Assembly (NCBI RefSeq): GCF_900112585.1
Contig: NZ_FOLY01000001.1
Span: forward strand, 248,001 to 312,000
Reading direction: 5' to 3'
DNA length: 64,000 nt
Origin: Kushneria avicenniae
Lineage (GTDB): Bacteria > Pseudomonadota > Gammaproteobacteria > Pseudomonadales > Halomonadaceae
Part shown: positions 46,417 through 55,813 of the stretch, piece by piece
Layout of the letters: each line of letters starts with the position of its first letter
Position numbering within the stretch: position 1 is the first letter of the stretch
Program-made: the position numbers and the translations under genes
Notes under the pieces: generated by a model
Told to the model about the DNA's origin: nothing
The model's input: the letters and a program-made list of their open reading frames with translations, nothing else
Database searches by the model: none

Positions 46417-47165
46417 CAGATCACCTTCGCTTCGTTCTTGAGTCTATCGATCAATTCATCCACCGATTCCACGCGCACCCCGGCCTGACGCTCTCTGGGA
46501 ATATCCACCCGGACCAGCGTCTGACGAGGGGTCACCTCAACGCCCAGCTCGTCTATTTCAAGGCTCTCGATGGGTCGCTTCTTTGCCTTCATGATGGCAG
46601 GCAGTTTGGCGTAGCGCGGCTCGTTGAGACGCAGATCGGTAGTGACCACCGCCGGCAGTGACATCGACAGTGTCTCCAGCCCGCCATCAATTTCGCGGGT
46701 GACCTGCAGTCGCTCGCCTTCGATGACAATTCTCGAGGCAAACGTGGCCTGTGGCATCTGCGTCAGCGCCGCCAGCATGGGACCGGTCTGACTGCTGTCG
46801 CTGTCGATGGACTGCTTGCCCAGAAGGACCAGCCCGGGGGATTCACGCCTGACCACTTCCGCCAGCACGCGAGCAGCGCCCAGCGAATCCACTGCCGTAT
46901 CGCTGTTAACGTGGATGGTCCGGTCAGCGCCCAGTGCCATGGCGGTACGCAGCTGCTCCTGCACGCTTTTGTCACCGATGGACACGGCCACCACCTCATC
47001 GGCGATGCCCTGCTCCTTCAGCCGAACGGCTTCCTCCAGCGCGATTTCACAAAATGGGTTCATGGCCATTTTGGCGTGCGTCAGATCCACGTCACTATGG
47101 TCTTCCCTGATGCGCACACGAACGTTGTGATCAATCACGCGCTTGATGGCGACGAGTACTTTCAT
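46416..47165 (-). CDS. etfB: Electron transfer flavoprotein, beta subunit
   Basis: AMP-binding structural subunit of ETF. The 249 residues carry MKVLVAIKRVIDHNVRVRIR at the start, NPFCEIALEEAVRLKEQG, the AMP/adenine-binding region LLGKQSIDSDSSQTGPMLA and the terminal recognition-loop region LRLNEPRYAKLPAIMKAKK used to dock onto dehydrogenases. ATG 47165 has GAGGAAGGC just upstream. It heads the etfBA pair, with a 314-base divergent space to the ETF-QO gene. Confidence 0.96.
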   Translation of the reverse strand: MKVLVAIKRVIDHNVRVRIREDHSDVDLTHAKMAMNPFCEIALEEAVRLKEQGIADEVVAVSIGDKSVQEQLRTAMALGADRTIHVNSDTAVDSLGAARVLAEVVRRESPGLVLLGKQSIDSDSSQTGPMLAALTQMPQATFASRIVIEGERLQVTREIDGGLETLSMSLPAVVTTDLRLNEPRYAKLPAIMKAKKRPIESLEIDELGVEVTPRQTLVRVDIPRERQAGVRVESVDELIDRLKNEAKVI

Positions 47166-47479
47166 GCCTTCCTCGTGGTGTCGAATATCTCGAAATTCGT
47201 CAATGTTACCGCTTTTGAAAACGGCAAGGGATTCTGAAACGGTTGATGCATGACAACTGCCGATCTACATGGGGATGTCGCGGGTTCGGGACAATCGATC
47301 ACCCCTGAAAAAGACGTTCGGATTGGGACGGACCACGACTTGATGCGATAATCAGGCATCCTTTAATCCCCTGAAGCTGCTCATGAAAGCGGCTGAGAAT
47401 CATTGCTATCCAAAGCGTTAGTGTAACACGCCAGACGTCATCAGGATGGGGGAATGAATCACGCACAAGGAGTTGCGCA
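47166..47479. other. Divergent intergenic region between etfB and the ETF-QO gene
   Basis: About 314 bases with no credible gene. Each flank has a good ribosome binding site (GAGGAAGGC for etfB on the - strand, CAAGGAGTTGCGCA for the + strand gene). I could not find a convincing sigma-70 pair on either strand. Confidence 0.5.
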
Positions 47480-49126
47480 ATGGACAGAGAGTCCATGTCA
47501 TTTGACGTGGTGATTGTAGGTGCAGGTGTTGCCGGACTTTCCGCCGCCTGCCGGCTGATGCAGGCCGCTCATGATCAATCACAGGAGATCAGCGTCTGCG
47601 TATTGGAAAAGGGTGCCGAAGTGGGCGCCCATATCCTGTCGGGCGCCGCCTTTGATCCGCGGGCCCTTGAGGAACTCTTTCCGGATTGGAAGGCGCGTGG
47701 CGCACCGCTGAACACGCCGGCGCAGCGCGACGAACTTTTATATCTGCGTGACAGCGAGCGTGCCGTGCGCTTTCCCGATGCGCTGGTGCCGCCGTCCATG
47801 CTCAATGAAGGCAGCTATCTGATCAGCGCCGGCGATCTGTGCCGCTGGCTGGCCGAGCAGGCCGAAGCGCTGGGGGTCGATATCTTCCCGGGGTTTGCCG
47901 CCCAGTCACTGATGTTTGGTGAACACAATGAGATTACCGGCGTAATTACCGGTGACATGGGCCTTGATCACGACGGTCACCCCAAACCGGCCCATGAGCC
48001 GGGTATTGAACTTTACGGACGCTACACCCTCTTTGCCGAGGGCGCACGCGGCCATCTGGGTCAGGAGCTGATCAAGCATTACGATCTGGCGGCTGGACGT
48101 GACGAACAGCACTACGCCATCGGCTTCAAGGAGCTCTGGGAAGTGCCCGTCGAGCAGCACGAGCCGGGGCTGGTGATCCACACCGCCGGCTGGCCGCTGT
48201 CCTCCGAGGCACACGGTGGCAGTTTTCTGTATCACGGCAGCGACCGACAGGTCATGATCGGTCTGATCGTGGATCTGGCTTACGACAACCCGTGGCTCTC
48301 GCCCTTCGATGAATTCCAGCGCATGAAGCATCACCCGGAGATGTCACGTCATCTCGAGGGCGGGACGCGAATCGCTTTCGGAGCGCGAGCCATCACCAAG
48401 GGCGGCCTCAACAGCCTGCCGGAGATGACGTTCCCCGGCGGCCTTCTGATCGGCTGCGATGCCGGCACACTGGATTTTTCCCGCATCAAGGGGCTTCACA
48501 TGGCGATGAAGTCCGGCATGCTGGCCGCTGAAAGCGTGGTGACAGCGCTTGCCGGTGGCGATGAAGGTGGCGGTACGCTGACCGATTTCAAAACGCGCTT
48601 TGAGAGCAGCTGGGCCCACGAGGCGCTGGCGAAACACCGCAACTTTGGCCCGGCAATGCATCGCTTTGGCATGGTGGCAGGCGGTGCGTGGAATTTTCTG
48701 GAGCAGAAGCTGCGCCTGCCGCTGCCCGTACTGCACGATACCGCTGCGGACCATGCGCGCCTCAGGCCTGCGGAAGAAGCCCGAAAAATTGATTACCCAC
48801 GCCCTGATGGCGTGCTCTCCTTTGACAAGCCCTCGTCGGTGTATCTCTCCAATACGCACCATGAAGAGGACCAGCCCTGCCATCTCCAGCTGTATGACGC
48901 CAGCGTTCCCATCGAGGTCAACCTGCCCCGCTACGCAGAGCCGGCCCAGCGCTACTGCCCCGTGGGCGTGTATGAGGTCGTTGAGGACAGCAATGGCGCG
49001 CCCCGCTTCCAGATCAACTTCCAGAACTGCATCCACTGCAAGACCTGCGACATCAAGGACCCCGCCCAGAACATCCGCTGGGTGACGCCGGAAGGCGGCA
49101 ACGGGCCGGGCTATCCCAACATGTAA
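47480..49126 (+). CDS. Electron transfer flavoprotein-ubiquinone oxidoreductase
   Basis: Membrane-associated FAD/4Fe-4S enzyme that passes ETF electrons to the ubiquinone pool. In 548 residues: N-terminal FAD-binding VVIVGAGVAGLSAACRLM, the GAHILSGAAFDP motif, LIGCDAGTLDFSRIKGLHMA, and near the C-terminus the cluster cysteines in RYCPVGVYE and FQNCIHCKTCDIKDP. AAGGAG seven bases before ATG 47480 sets the start. It is divergent from etfBA, so the whole electron-transfer chain segment is encoded at one locus. A strong terminator follows. Confidence 0.95.
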   Translation: MDRESMSFDVVIVGAGVAGLSAACRLMQAAHDQSQEISVCVLEKGAEVGAHILSGAAFDPRALEELFPDWKARGAPLNTPAQRDELLYLRDSERAVRFPDALVPPSMLNEGSYLISAGDLCRWLAEQAEALGVDIFPGFAAQSLMFGEHNEITGVITGDMGLDHDGHPKPAHEPGIELYGRYTLFAEGARGHLGQELIKHYDLAAGRDEQHYAIGFKELWEVPVEQHEPGLVIHTAGWPLSSEAHGGSFLYHGSDRQVMIGLIVDLAYDNPWLSPFDEFQRMKHHPEMSRHLEGGTRIAFGARAITKGGLNSLPEMTFPGGLLIGCDAGTLDFSRIKGLHMAMKSGMLAAESVVTALAGGDEGGGTLTDFKTRFESSWAHEALAKHRNFGPAMHRFGMVAGGAWNFLEQKLRLPLPVLHDTAADHARLRPAEEARKIDYPRPDGVLSFDKPSSVYLSNTHHEEDQPCHLQLYDASVPIEVNLPRYAEPAQRYCPVGVYEVVEDSNGAPRFQINFQNCIHCKTCDIKDPAQNIRWVTPEGGNGPGYPNM

Positions 49127-49148
49127 TCCTGCAGAATGCCGTCACGCC

Positions 49149-49182
49149 AAAAGGCCCCGACAACTGAACATCGGGGCCTTTT
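49149..49182 (+). terminator. Intrinsic terminator of the ETF-QO gene
   Basis: Perfect 12-bp stem AAAAGGCCCCGA/TCGGGGCCTTTT (49149-49160 and 49171-49182) with a ten-base loop. The T run sits at the base of the stem. It also separates the convergent sulfurtransferase gene. Confidence 0.9.
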
Positions 49183-49203
49183 CATTATCAAGACGCGGTC
49201 CAA

Positions 49204-50049
49204 TCAGATCGTGGGGGCGCTGGTATCGGTTGCCACGGGTCGAGCGGGATCCCGGCTCCACTCACTCCATGATCCCGGATAAAGGCGCGGCAGCGGCCGG
49301 CCCAGCGCCGCATGCGCCAGAATGATCATGCAGGCAGAAATGCCGGAGCCGCAGTAGGCGATGGTCGACTGTCCCGTCGAAGGCATCAGCTGCTCAAGGG
49401 CCTCGCTCTGTGACAGGCAGTTGTCACTGTCGAGCAGCGAAGCCCCCGGCACGTTGAGGGCGCCAGGGATATGCCCCGCCACCTGATCGATCGGCTCGCT
49501 CTCGCCGCGATAGCGCGTGGGCGGGCGGGCATCCAGCAGCAGGACGTCGCCCTCAGCCACATCATCGGCAATGGCGATCATCTGATGCTGAAAATCGCAC
49601 TGCCAGTCGCTGGGCGATGGCGCCTCTGGTGCGTCATGCTCCAGCGCTCCACCCACGGCCTGCCATACCTGGATACCGCCGTTGAGGACATAAACGTTGT
49701 CATGGCCGGCCCAGTGCAGCATCCACCAGGCACGCGCTGCGGCCAGCTGACCGCCCAGATCGTCATAAACGATCACCCGGGTCTCGGGCGTAATGCCCCA
49801 GCCCTGCAGGGTCGTCTGCCAGGTGTCAGGCGCCGGCAGCGGATGACGGCCGCCCTTTGCCCCGCCCGCGGGCGCAGACAGATCCTCATCCATATCGGCA
49901 AGCAGCGCGCCGGGTAGATGGCCTTCCTGATAAAGGCGTGCACCCGCCCGGGCATCATCCAGCCGCGCCCGACAGTCAAGAATAACCAGCGGGGTGTCAT
50001 CGCGCTGCCACATCAAAAGGGTAGTGACGTCTGTCAATGCAGTGATCAT
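49204..50049 (-). CDS. sseA: Thiosulfate/3-mercaptopyruvate sulfurtransferase
   Basis: Two-domain rhodanese-fold protein that transfers sulfane sulfur to an acceptor. The 281 residues have two rhodanese repeats (about 1-135, and 155-281): LVILDCRARLDDARAG in the inactive first domain and LLDARPPTRYRG in the second. The active-site loop is YCGSGISAC, Cys followed by GSG, the pattern of 3-mercaptopyruvate sulfurtransferases (SseA) rather than classical rhodaneses. Substrate choice is an inference from that loop. It is leftward, 15 bases beyond the helicase stop. Confidence 0.85.
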   Translation of the reverse strand: MITALTDVTTLLMWQRDDTPLVILDCRARLDDARAGARLYQEGHLPGALLADMDEDLSAPAGGAKGGRHPLPAPDTWQTTLQGWGITPETRVIVYDDLGGQLAAARAWWMLHWAGHDNVYVLNGGIQVWQAVGGALEHDAPEAPSPSDWQCDFQHQMIAIADDVAEGDVLLLDARPPTRYRGESEPIDQVAGHIPGALNVPGASLLDSDNCLSQSEALEQLMPSTGQSTIAYCGSGISACMIILAHAALGRPLPRLYPGSWSEWSRDPARPVATDTSAPTI

Positions 50050-50064
50050 GAAAACTCCCTGGAT

Positions 50065-52245
50065 TTAACTGACGCGCTCGATCGGCGCGCGTGAAGCAAT
50101 GAGTCGGCGACGGCCGGCCTGATGAAACATGACTTCCAGCACACAGCGCTCGCGATCTCCCTCGACCAGCTCGATACGCCCTTCCCCGAACACAGCATGG
50201 CGTACCTGCTCCCCCGGCCGCCAGTCACCGGCCTGCGACAGCACCGTCTGCGCTTTTTGCCCGGCAGTAGCCCGAAATGAGGCGTCCGCCCCGATGCCAT
50301 CAAGATAGCGGTTCACCAGTGACGGGTCGCGCACGCCGGGCGCCGTCTTTTGTCCTGAGTCGAGGGCACGGGTCAGCTTGATACTGTCTTCCCAGGCGGC
50401 CTCTTCCACAAAGCGACTGATGCGACGCGGCATCGGGTCGGAGAGCAGCAGCAGCCGTTCCCGGGCGCGGGTAATCCCGACATAGAAAAGCCGGCGCTCC
50501 TCTTCCAGCGCCTGTGGCGTCAGCGGATTCTCTCTGGAATAGAGGGGAAAGTCTTCCTCATTGAGGCCCGCCAGCACCACCATCGGCCACTCAAGCCCCT
50601 TGGCACCATGGATGGTCGAAAGCAGCACGCCCTGCTCCTTATTGATGACCGGGTCCTTGAGCAGTGCAATGAAGCCCTCCGGATCGTCGGCCAGCTCACC
50701 CGCCTGCTCGATCAGAACGTCCAGCAGGCGAATATCCTCTTCTCCCTTGTCACGGCGGGCAGCCGCACGGCGCAGCAGCTTTTCTGCCTCCAGCGTTTCT
50801 ACCACGTGGGAAAGCACATCAGCCGGCGCCTGATCTCGCATGGCAGGCAGTTTTTGCAGCAGTGCCCAGCGTTTCCTGAGATGGCGTCGCTGAAAGGGTT
50901 TGAGCCCTTCCAGCACGATATGATGCTCGGGCCAGCGGCCGGTGCGCGCAAGCTCTGCCGTCAGCGGCGCTAGACGGTCCTGACTGACAAAGGCACTGGG
51001 CTGGCTGTAAAGCAGCAGCAGATGTTCGCTGTCATTGAGAAGCTCCGGACGCCGGGTCAGCTCCAGATAGCCCGCCAGTGCCCTGACCAGCGGCAGACGA
51101 AAGACAAAACGGTCCTGCTGGCCCAGCTGAAAGGGGATGCCGGCGCGCAAAAGGCGCAGCTGTACGGGCACACTGAGTGACCAGCTGCGCACCAGTACCA
51201 CGCAGGACTTCAGATCCCGCCCGTGGTCCTGCCACTCCTGAAGCACACGCACCAGGCGCGTGCCGTCGCTGTCGCACTCGACCTGCGTTGTCGGATTGTC
51301 CGGCGCCGATAGCGTCAGCTGATCCGCAGCGCCAGCGTTATTGCGAATCACATGGTTGGCCATCAGGGAGACGGCATGACCATGGCGAAAGGTCCAGCTC
51401 AGCGGATAGTCGGTCGGCGTCCCAAACAGCTCGCCAAAGCGGGCATTCATGGCATCCGGTCGCGCCCCGCGCCATTCATAGATGCATTGATTGGCATCGC
51501 CGACGGCCATCACGCTGGCCCGCTTGCCCGCCAGCATCGATAAAAGACGCAGCTGTACTTCATTGATGTCCTGGTATTCGTCAACAATGATGTGATCAAG
51601 ACGACCCTGTATTCGTGCGCGTGCGGCGTCATCACGAATCAGTGCCCGCAGCGGGCGATAGAGCAGATCGGCGTAGGTCATGACGCCCTGTTCGTGCATC
51701 TGGCGCTCCATCTCCAGAAAGGCCGATACGAAATGGCGGGTCTCGGCGCCGTAATCGCCCTGGTCATGCAGTCGGGCCGGCGGCAGGCACTCCGACTTGA
51801 CCAGGTCACAGAACTGCAGCAGCGCCTCGATGCGCTCTTCTTCCAGCGCCAGCGCCAGTTGAGCGGGCTCGTCGGCGAGCAGGCGCTGCAGCACCTGACG
51901 CGCCAGACGTTCCCGCTGCCACTCCCCGTCGAGCAGTCGACGCGTGGGCAGCGCGCCCCAGCGCATCAGGCTCTGCCCGAGTCGATGACCTATGGAGTGA
52001 AAGGTGCGTACCTGCGGCAATTGGCTGCCGGAAGGCGCCAGAAGGCGCAGCCGCGCCGCAAAATCCTCACGGGCGGCACGGTTGAACATCAGAATCAGGA
52101 TACGGTCGGCCGGTGTGCCGTTTGCCATGAGATGGAGCACCCGCGCGACCATGGTCGATGTCTTGCCGGCCCCGGCCACGGCAAAAACGCGCGCGTGCCC
52201 ATCGCCGTGTTCAACCACCGCCTGCTGCTGCTCGGTCAGCGTCAT
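50065..52245 (-). CDS. UvrD/Rep-family DNA helicase
   Basis: Superfamily 1A 3'-5' helicase. In 726 residues: Q-motif LTEQQQAVVEHGDG, Walker A AVAGAGKTSTMVARV, motif Ia MFNRAAREDFAARL, Walker B IIVDEYQDINEVQLRLLS, motif III DANQCIYEWRGA, and motifs V/VI LLSTIHGAKGLEWPMVVLAG and RRLFYVGITRARERLLLLS. It is not standard UvrD, Rep or RecB, being shorter at the C-terminus and without a nuclease domain, and it is best called a UvrD-like helicase. Its 3' partner DUF1285 gene overlaps the start by four bases. Confidence 0.9.
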   Translation of the reverse strand: MTLTEQQQAVVEHGDGHARVFAVAGAGKTSTMVARVLHLMANGTPADRILILMFNRAAREDFAARLRLLAPSGSQLPQVRTFHSIGHRLGQSLMRWGALPTRRLLDGEWQRERLARQVLQRLLADEPAQLALALEEERIEALLQFCDLVKSECLPPARLHDQGDYGAETRHFVSAFLEMERQMHEQGVMTYADLLYRPLRALIRDDAARARIQGRLDHIIVDEYQDINEVQLRLLSMLAGKRASVMAVGDANQCIYEWRGARPDAMNARFGELFGTPTDYPLSWTFRHGHAVSLMANHVIRNNAGAADQLTLSAPDNPTTQVECDSDGTRLVRVLQEWQDHGRDLKSCVVLVRSWSLSVPVQLRLLRAGIPFQLGQQDRFVFRLPLVRALAGYLELTRRPELLNDSEHLLLLYSQPSAFVSQDRLAPLTAELARTGRWPEHHIVLEGLKPFQRRHLRKRWALLQKLPAMRDQAPADVLSHVVETLEAEKLLRRAAARRDKGEEDIRLLDVLIEQAGELADDPEGFIALLKDPVINKEQGVLLSTIHGAKGLEWPMVVLAGLNEEDFPLYSRENPLTPQALEEERRLFYVGITRARERLLLLSDPMPRRISRFVEEAAWEDSIKLTRALDSGQKTAPGVRDPSLVNRYLDGIGADASFRATAGQKAQTVLSQAGDWRPGEQVRHAVFGEGRIELVEGDRERCVLEVMFHQAGRRRLIASRAPIERVS

Positions 52246-52811
52246 GAGGGCACTTGTGTGTCGTCGGCATTCATGGGCGCCCCGAGCGGCTGCCAGTGAC
52301 CGCCGCTATACAGCCCCATGTGCAGGCGCCCCTGACCATCCTCGAAGCACTCGGCCTGCTCGACAAGGTAATACCAGCACGGTCGCGACAGCCTAGCCGA
52401 CAGGCCATGACGCAGGCTGACCCGCGGGACATCCGAATCGTCGTCGATGATCAGGCGGCAGTCGGCGCCCAACGCCGCCGACTCTCCGGTCTGCGTGGTC
52501 ACGACCCATTGGCTGTCGCCACTTTCTAGCACATGACGATCGGCTGCCACGATCAGCAACGGACAGTCCTCGACCCGGATGCGCCATTTTTCCACCGGCG
52601 TGACCAGATAGTACTCACCGTCCTCTTCACGCCTCAGCAAGCGTGACAGGGTCAGCAGCACACGCAGATGCTCGACTCTGGCGCCCTCATGCCACCAGAC
52701 ACCATGACGATCCACCACCATGTCCAGCGCCCCGGACAGAGGCGGATGCCAGCATTCCAGAGGTAGCGGCTGCTTATCGGTCTGAACCGTCAGAAGTCTC
52801 TCCAATGGCAC
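52242..52811 (-). CDS. DUF1285 protein
   Basis: A 189-residue cytoplasmic protein of the DUF1285 family, function unknown. Characteristic features are a MVVDRHGVWWHEGARVEHLR segment and the following LSRLLRREEDGEYYLVTPVEKWRIRVED; the family has a barrel-like fold. It overlaps the downstream helicase start by four bases and follows tatD by ten bases, so it is probably in one transcript with both. Homologues occur in many Pseudomonas and Halomonas genomes. Confidence 0.8.
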   Translation of the reverse strand: MPLERLLTVQTDKQPLPLECWHPPLSGALDMVVDRHGVWWHEGARVEHLRVLLTLSRLLRREEDGEYYLVTPVEKWRIRVEDCPLLIVAADRHVLESGDSQWVVTTQTGESAALGADCRLIIDDDSDVPRVSLRHGLSARLSRPCWYYLVEQAECFEDGQGRLHMGLYSGGHWQPLGAPMNADDTQVPS

Positions 52812-52821
52812 GATGGGCTCC

Positions 52822-53679
52822 TCAGGCCGTCACGAGGCTTGAAACGGCGTCATTGACAGGGCTGGCGCGGCGAAAGAGCCGATGAAAATTGGCAGTGGTC
52901 TGCATGGCCACTTCATCGAGGCTGATGTTGCGCTCACAGGCGATGACACGAGCCACTTCCAGCACGCGGGCCGGCTCGTTGGGCCGGCCCCTGTACGGCA
53001 CCGGCGACAGCCACGGGCTGTCGGTTTCCAGTAGCAGACGATCAAGCGGCAGTGCCCGTGCCAGATCTCGCAGCTTATGGGCACTGGCAAAGGTCACGAT
53101 GCCGGAAAGGGAGATCATGAAACCGTGGGCCACAGCGTGGCGCGCCATGTCGATATCCTCGGTAAAGCAGTGCAATACGCCGCCAACGGCTGGATCAAGA
53201 TGCTGCTCGATCATCGCCATCGTTTCTTCGCGCGCACCGCGAGTATGAACGCTGACCGGCAGTTCGGCCGCACGGGCCGCCTGCAGATGTCGCTCAAAGC
53301 GCATCAGCTGAACATCGCGCTGCACTCGAAGTGCGCCCTGCGCGTCAGGCTGGAAATCCAGTCCGATTTCACCGACGACCACCGGCTCGAATTGCTCGAT
53401 GCACGCCGTGATCTCTTCAAGCGTCGGCTCGTGGTCAGGAATCTGCATGGGGTGGACGCCGGCGCCATAAAAGACATCCTCATGGCGCCGCCCCAGCGCT
53501 GCAAGCCCCGGCACGCCTTCCAGCGTCGTGGCGACCGCCAGAAAACCACGTACACCGGCTTCGCGGGCACGCGCAAGGACATCGTCTACATCACCGTTTT
53601 CAGCATCGAGACGATCAAGATGACAGTGGGAATCGATCAATACCGAAGGCCATGACAATTGTTCGGCAGACTGGCTCAT
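52822..53679 (-). CDS. tatD: TatD-family metal-dependent hydrolase
   Basis: Amidohydrolase-fold nuclease of the TatD/YcfH group. The 285 residues show the metal-binding IDSHCHLDRLD near the N-terminus, HPMQIPDHEP, VVGEIGLDFQPD, VSVHTRGA, LHCFTEDIDM and LLETDSPWLSP. In Gammaproteobacteria this ycfH-type gene lies next to holB and pilZ, as here; E. coli YcfH is a DNase of that fold. An exact substrate is not known. Start at ATG 53679 matches the family. Confidence 0.9.
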   Translation of the reverse strand: MSQSAEQLSWPSVLIDSHCHLDRLDAENGDVDDVLARAREAGVRGFLAVATTLEGVPGLAALGRRHEDVFYGAGVHPMQIPDHEPTLEEITACIEQFEPVVVGEIGLDFQPDAQGALRVQRDVQLMRFERHLQAARAAELPVSVHTRGAREETMAMIEQHLDPAVGGVLHCFTEDIDMARHAVAHGFMISLSGIVTFASAHKLRDLARALPLDRLLLETDSPWLSPVPYRGRPNEPARVLEVARVIACERNISLDEVAMQTTANFHRLFRRASPVNDAVSSLVTA

Positions 53680-53825
53680 TGCTTCTACCCGCTTGAAGAT
53701 AACTAGGCGGGTAATTATCGCAGATCATCGACTTTCACGGGGACAAAAGATGCAATGCTACTGATGTCGCCACGCGAGATAACGGTATAAAAAAACAAAT
53801 TCATTGAGCTTCTCACCTATCGTCG

Positions 53826-54122
53826 TCAGGCCAGAAGTGCTTCGATATGTTCACGCAGGGCATGCTCTTCTGCATCAAGGTGCACGCCAATGCCACCATC
53901 GCGCTGACCGGCAGCGCCGGAGGGTGATAACCAGACCACGATGCCCGATGCCGGGCGCGCGGCCTCTTCCTCGGGAAGCGTCAGCAGCAGGTAGACCCGC
54001 TGTCCAAGTCGATGGCGAGTCGGGGTAGGAACAAAAAGACCACCACGCTCAAGAATCGGCATCCATGCGTTTTTAAGCGTATCCGTGTCCTTGAACACAA
54101 GAGATAAAGCTCGGGCACTCAT
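53826..54122 (-). CDS. pilZ: PilZ-domain protein (type IV pilus PilZ type)
   Basis: A 98-residue single PilZ domain. It sits between holB and tatD, as the original pilZ does in Pseudomonas aeruginosa. The usual c-di-GMP motifs are degraded: there is no RxxxR at the N-terminus and only a weak GGLFVPTP in place of the D/NxSxxG motif. The P. aeruginosa PilZ of this locus also does not bind c-di-GMP but works with PilB/FimX in pilus assembly. Orthology is from order and length; pilus genes are not in the window. Confidence 0.8.
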   Translation of the reverse strand: MSARALSLVFKDTDTLKNAWMPILERGGLFVPTPTRHRLGQRVYLLLTLPEEEAARPASGIVVWLSPSGAAGQRDGGIGVHLDAEEHALREHIEALLA

Positions 54123-54189
54123 GAAAACCTCCTGTCGGGAAAGTGATGCCTCCCTTATCGGCTGCTGGCCACAGAAGTTGCGCTGAAGA

Positions 54190-55173
54190 TCATGAGCGTA
54201 ATAACGCCGACCATCGTATCAGCCAGGACTCGATCACCAGCTGGGCATTGGGGTTACCGCCCGCAGCCAGCAGGCGCCGCTGTTCGTGGGCGTAATCCAG
54301 AAGGCGAAACCAGTCCCGAATGCGACCGTTCTTGATGGCCTGGCGGTACAGCGGCATGAGATCCCGGTTGCGCACGCTCTCCGTGTCACCCGATACGCCC
54401 AGTCGAATCAGGTCCTCGAGCCAGAGCACGCCATGCCACAGGATGTCGCTCAGGGCCTGCTTATCCAGTCGCGCTGCCTCTGCCACCGGATCGCCACCAC
54501 GCACCAGCGATTCGAAAAGCTCGCGCAGATCCTGACGCAGCTGACGGGCTTCGGGTGCTGCCAGATCGCGCGCCAGCAATGGACGGCCGCCAGCCACCTG
54601 CCACCAGAACTCTGCCTGCTGCCGGTCTTCAAGTTCACCGGTCAGCCATGCCATGGATGACGCACGCTCGGGCTGCGGATGTGACCACTGCTGGCAGCGG
54701 CTGCGAATGGTGGGTAGCGTGCGCGAGGGGATATCGCTTTGCAGAATAAACAGCGTTTCTCTGCCCGGCTCCTCGAGACTTTTCAGCAGCGCATTGGATG
54801 CGGCCACGGTCATCGCCTCGGCCGGTGCCAGATGAATGATGCGATAGCCGCCCTGCTGGGCCGTCTGGGAAACGAAGGCGTTGATATCGCGAATGGCATC
54901 AATACGAATCTGCTTGCCGCGCTCGGCGGGCATGATCTCCATGAGATCGGGATGATAGCCCGACATCAGCATCTGGCAGGCGTGACACGCGCCACAAGCG
55001 GTATCCCCGGGCGCCTGACAGAGCTGACGGGCAATCAGGGCCTGCGCCAGACGCTCCTTGCCGAGTCCAGCAGGGCCGGTCAGCATGAGCGCATGCGGCA
55101 GACGCGATTCGTTGGCAAGGGCTATCAGCCGCTGCCAGATCGATGTCTGCCACGGCCAGGGGGTCATGTCCAT
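54190..55173 (-). CDS. holB: DNA polymerase III delta-prime subunit
   Basis: Clamp-loader subunit that closes the sliding-clamp loader ring. The 327 residues show the AAA-like fold: MLTGPAGLGKERLAQALI, the zinc-binding cysteines in CQAPGDTACGACHACQML, and IHLAPAEAMTVAASNALLKSL, LQSDIPSRTLPTIRSRCQQW. As in E. coli delta-prime, the P-loop is degenerate. The ORF begins MDMTPWPW; the second Met is also possible. It overlaps tmk by ten bases, consistent with one transcript. Confidence 0.92.
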   Translation of the reverse strand: MDMTPWPWQTSIWQRLIALANESRLPHALMLTGPAGLGKERLAQALIARQLCQAPGDTACGACHACQMLMSGYHPDLMEIMPAERGKQIRIDAIRDINAFVSQTAQQGGYRIIHLAPAEAMTVAASNALLKSLEEPGRETLFILQSDIPSRTLPTIRSRCQQWSHPQPERASSMAWLTGELEDRQQAEFWWQVAGGRPLLARDLAAPEARQLRQDLRELFESLVRGGDPVAEAARLDKQALSDILWHGVLWLEDLIRLGVSGDTESVRNRDLMPLYRQAIKNGRIRDWFRLLDYAHEQRRLLAAGGNPNAQLVIESWLIRWSALLRS

Positions 55174-55805
55174 GACGCAATCTGCTGGTCGAGCAATACG
55201 GCGATATCACGCTGCACCTGCTCAAGCGGCTGCGCAGCATCGACGGCCACGATGCGTTCGGGCGCCTGCTCGGCCCGCGCTCGATAGCCCTGTCGAACCC
55301 GTTCAAAGAAGTCGCTTCTTTCGCGCTCGAAGCGGTCACGCTCCCCGCCCCGCGCGGCCAGCCGGTCAGCGGCATGCGCTATCGGCATGTCGAGCCAGAG
55401 GGTGAGTTCCGGCGTCAGTCCCTGCTGTACGAACTGCTCCAGAAGGGCAATACGTTCGGAAGCGATGCCGCGCGCGCTGCCCTGGTAGGCAAAGGTGGCA
55501 TCGGTAAACCGGTCGCTGACCACCCATTCTCCCCGGGCAAGCGCAGGGCGAATGACACGGGCCAGATGCTGGGCGCGGCCGGCAAATACCAGCAGCAGTT
55601 CCGCCAGATCATCAAGGGGATCACTGTCATCACCGGCAAGCAAAAGCGCGCGAATACGCTCCGCCGTGGGCGTTCCACCGGGCTCTCGCGTAGTCACCAC
55701 GCGAATACCATGAGCCTGAAGATAGTCGCGAACGAAGGAGAGATTGGTACTCTTGCCGGCACCCTCCCCGCCCTCCAGAGTAATAAAGCGGCCTGGCTGG
55801 GTCAT
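55164..55805 (-). CDS. tmk: Thymidylate kinase
   Basis: Phosphorylates dTMP to dTDP. The 213 residues contain the P-loop LEGGEGAGKSTNLSFV, DRFTDATFAYQGSARG (DR(Y/F)-type substrate site) and TREPGGTP. ATG 55805 gives the common MTQPGRFITLEGGEG start, eight bases from the mltG stop; a TTG four codons ahead is also open. It lies between mltG and holB in the fab-associated cluster. Confidence 0.95.
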   Translation of the reverse strand: MTQPGRFITLEGGEGAGKSTNLSFVRDYLQAHGIRVVTTREPGGTPTAERIRALLLAGDDSDPLDDLAELLLVFAGRAQHLARVIRPALARGEWVVSDRFTDATFAYQGSARGIASERIALLEQFVQQGLTPELTLWLDMPIAHAADRLAARGGERDRFERERSDFFERVRQGYRARAEQAPERIVAVDAAQPLEQVQRDIAVLLDQQIASWT

Positions 55806-55813
55806 GGCAACTC

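Noticed and set aside
53686-53713. TACCCGC...GCGGGTA inverted repeat in the tatD leader
   Set aside because: Seven-bp arms with a 14-base loop and no T run; could be chance.
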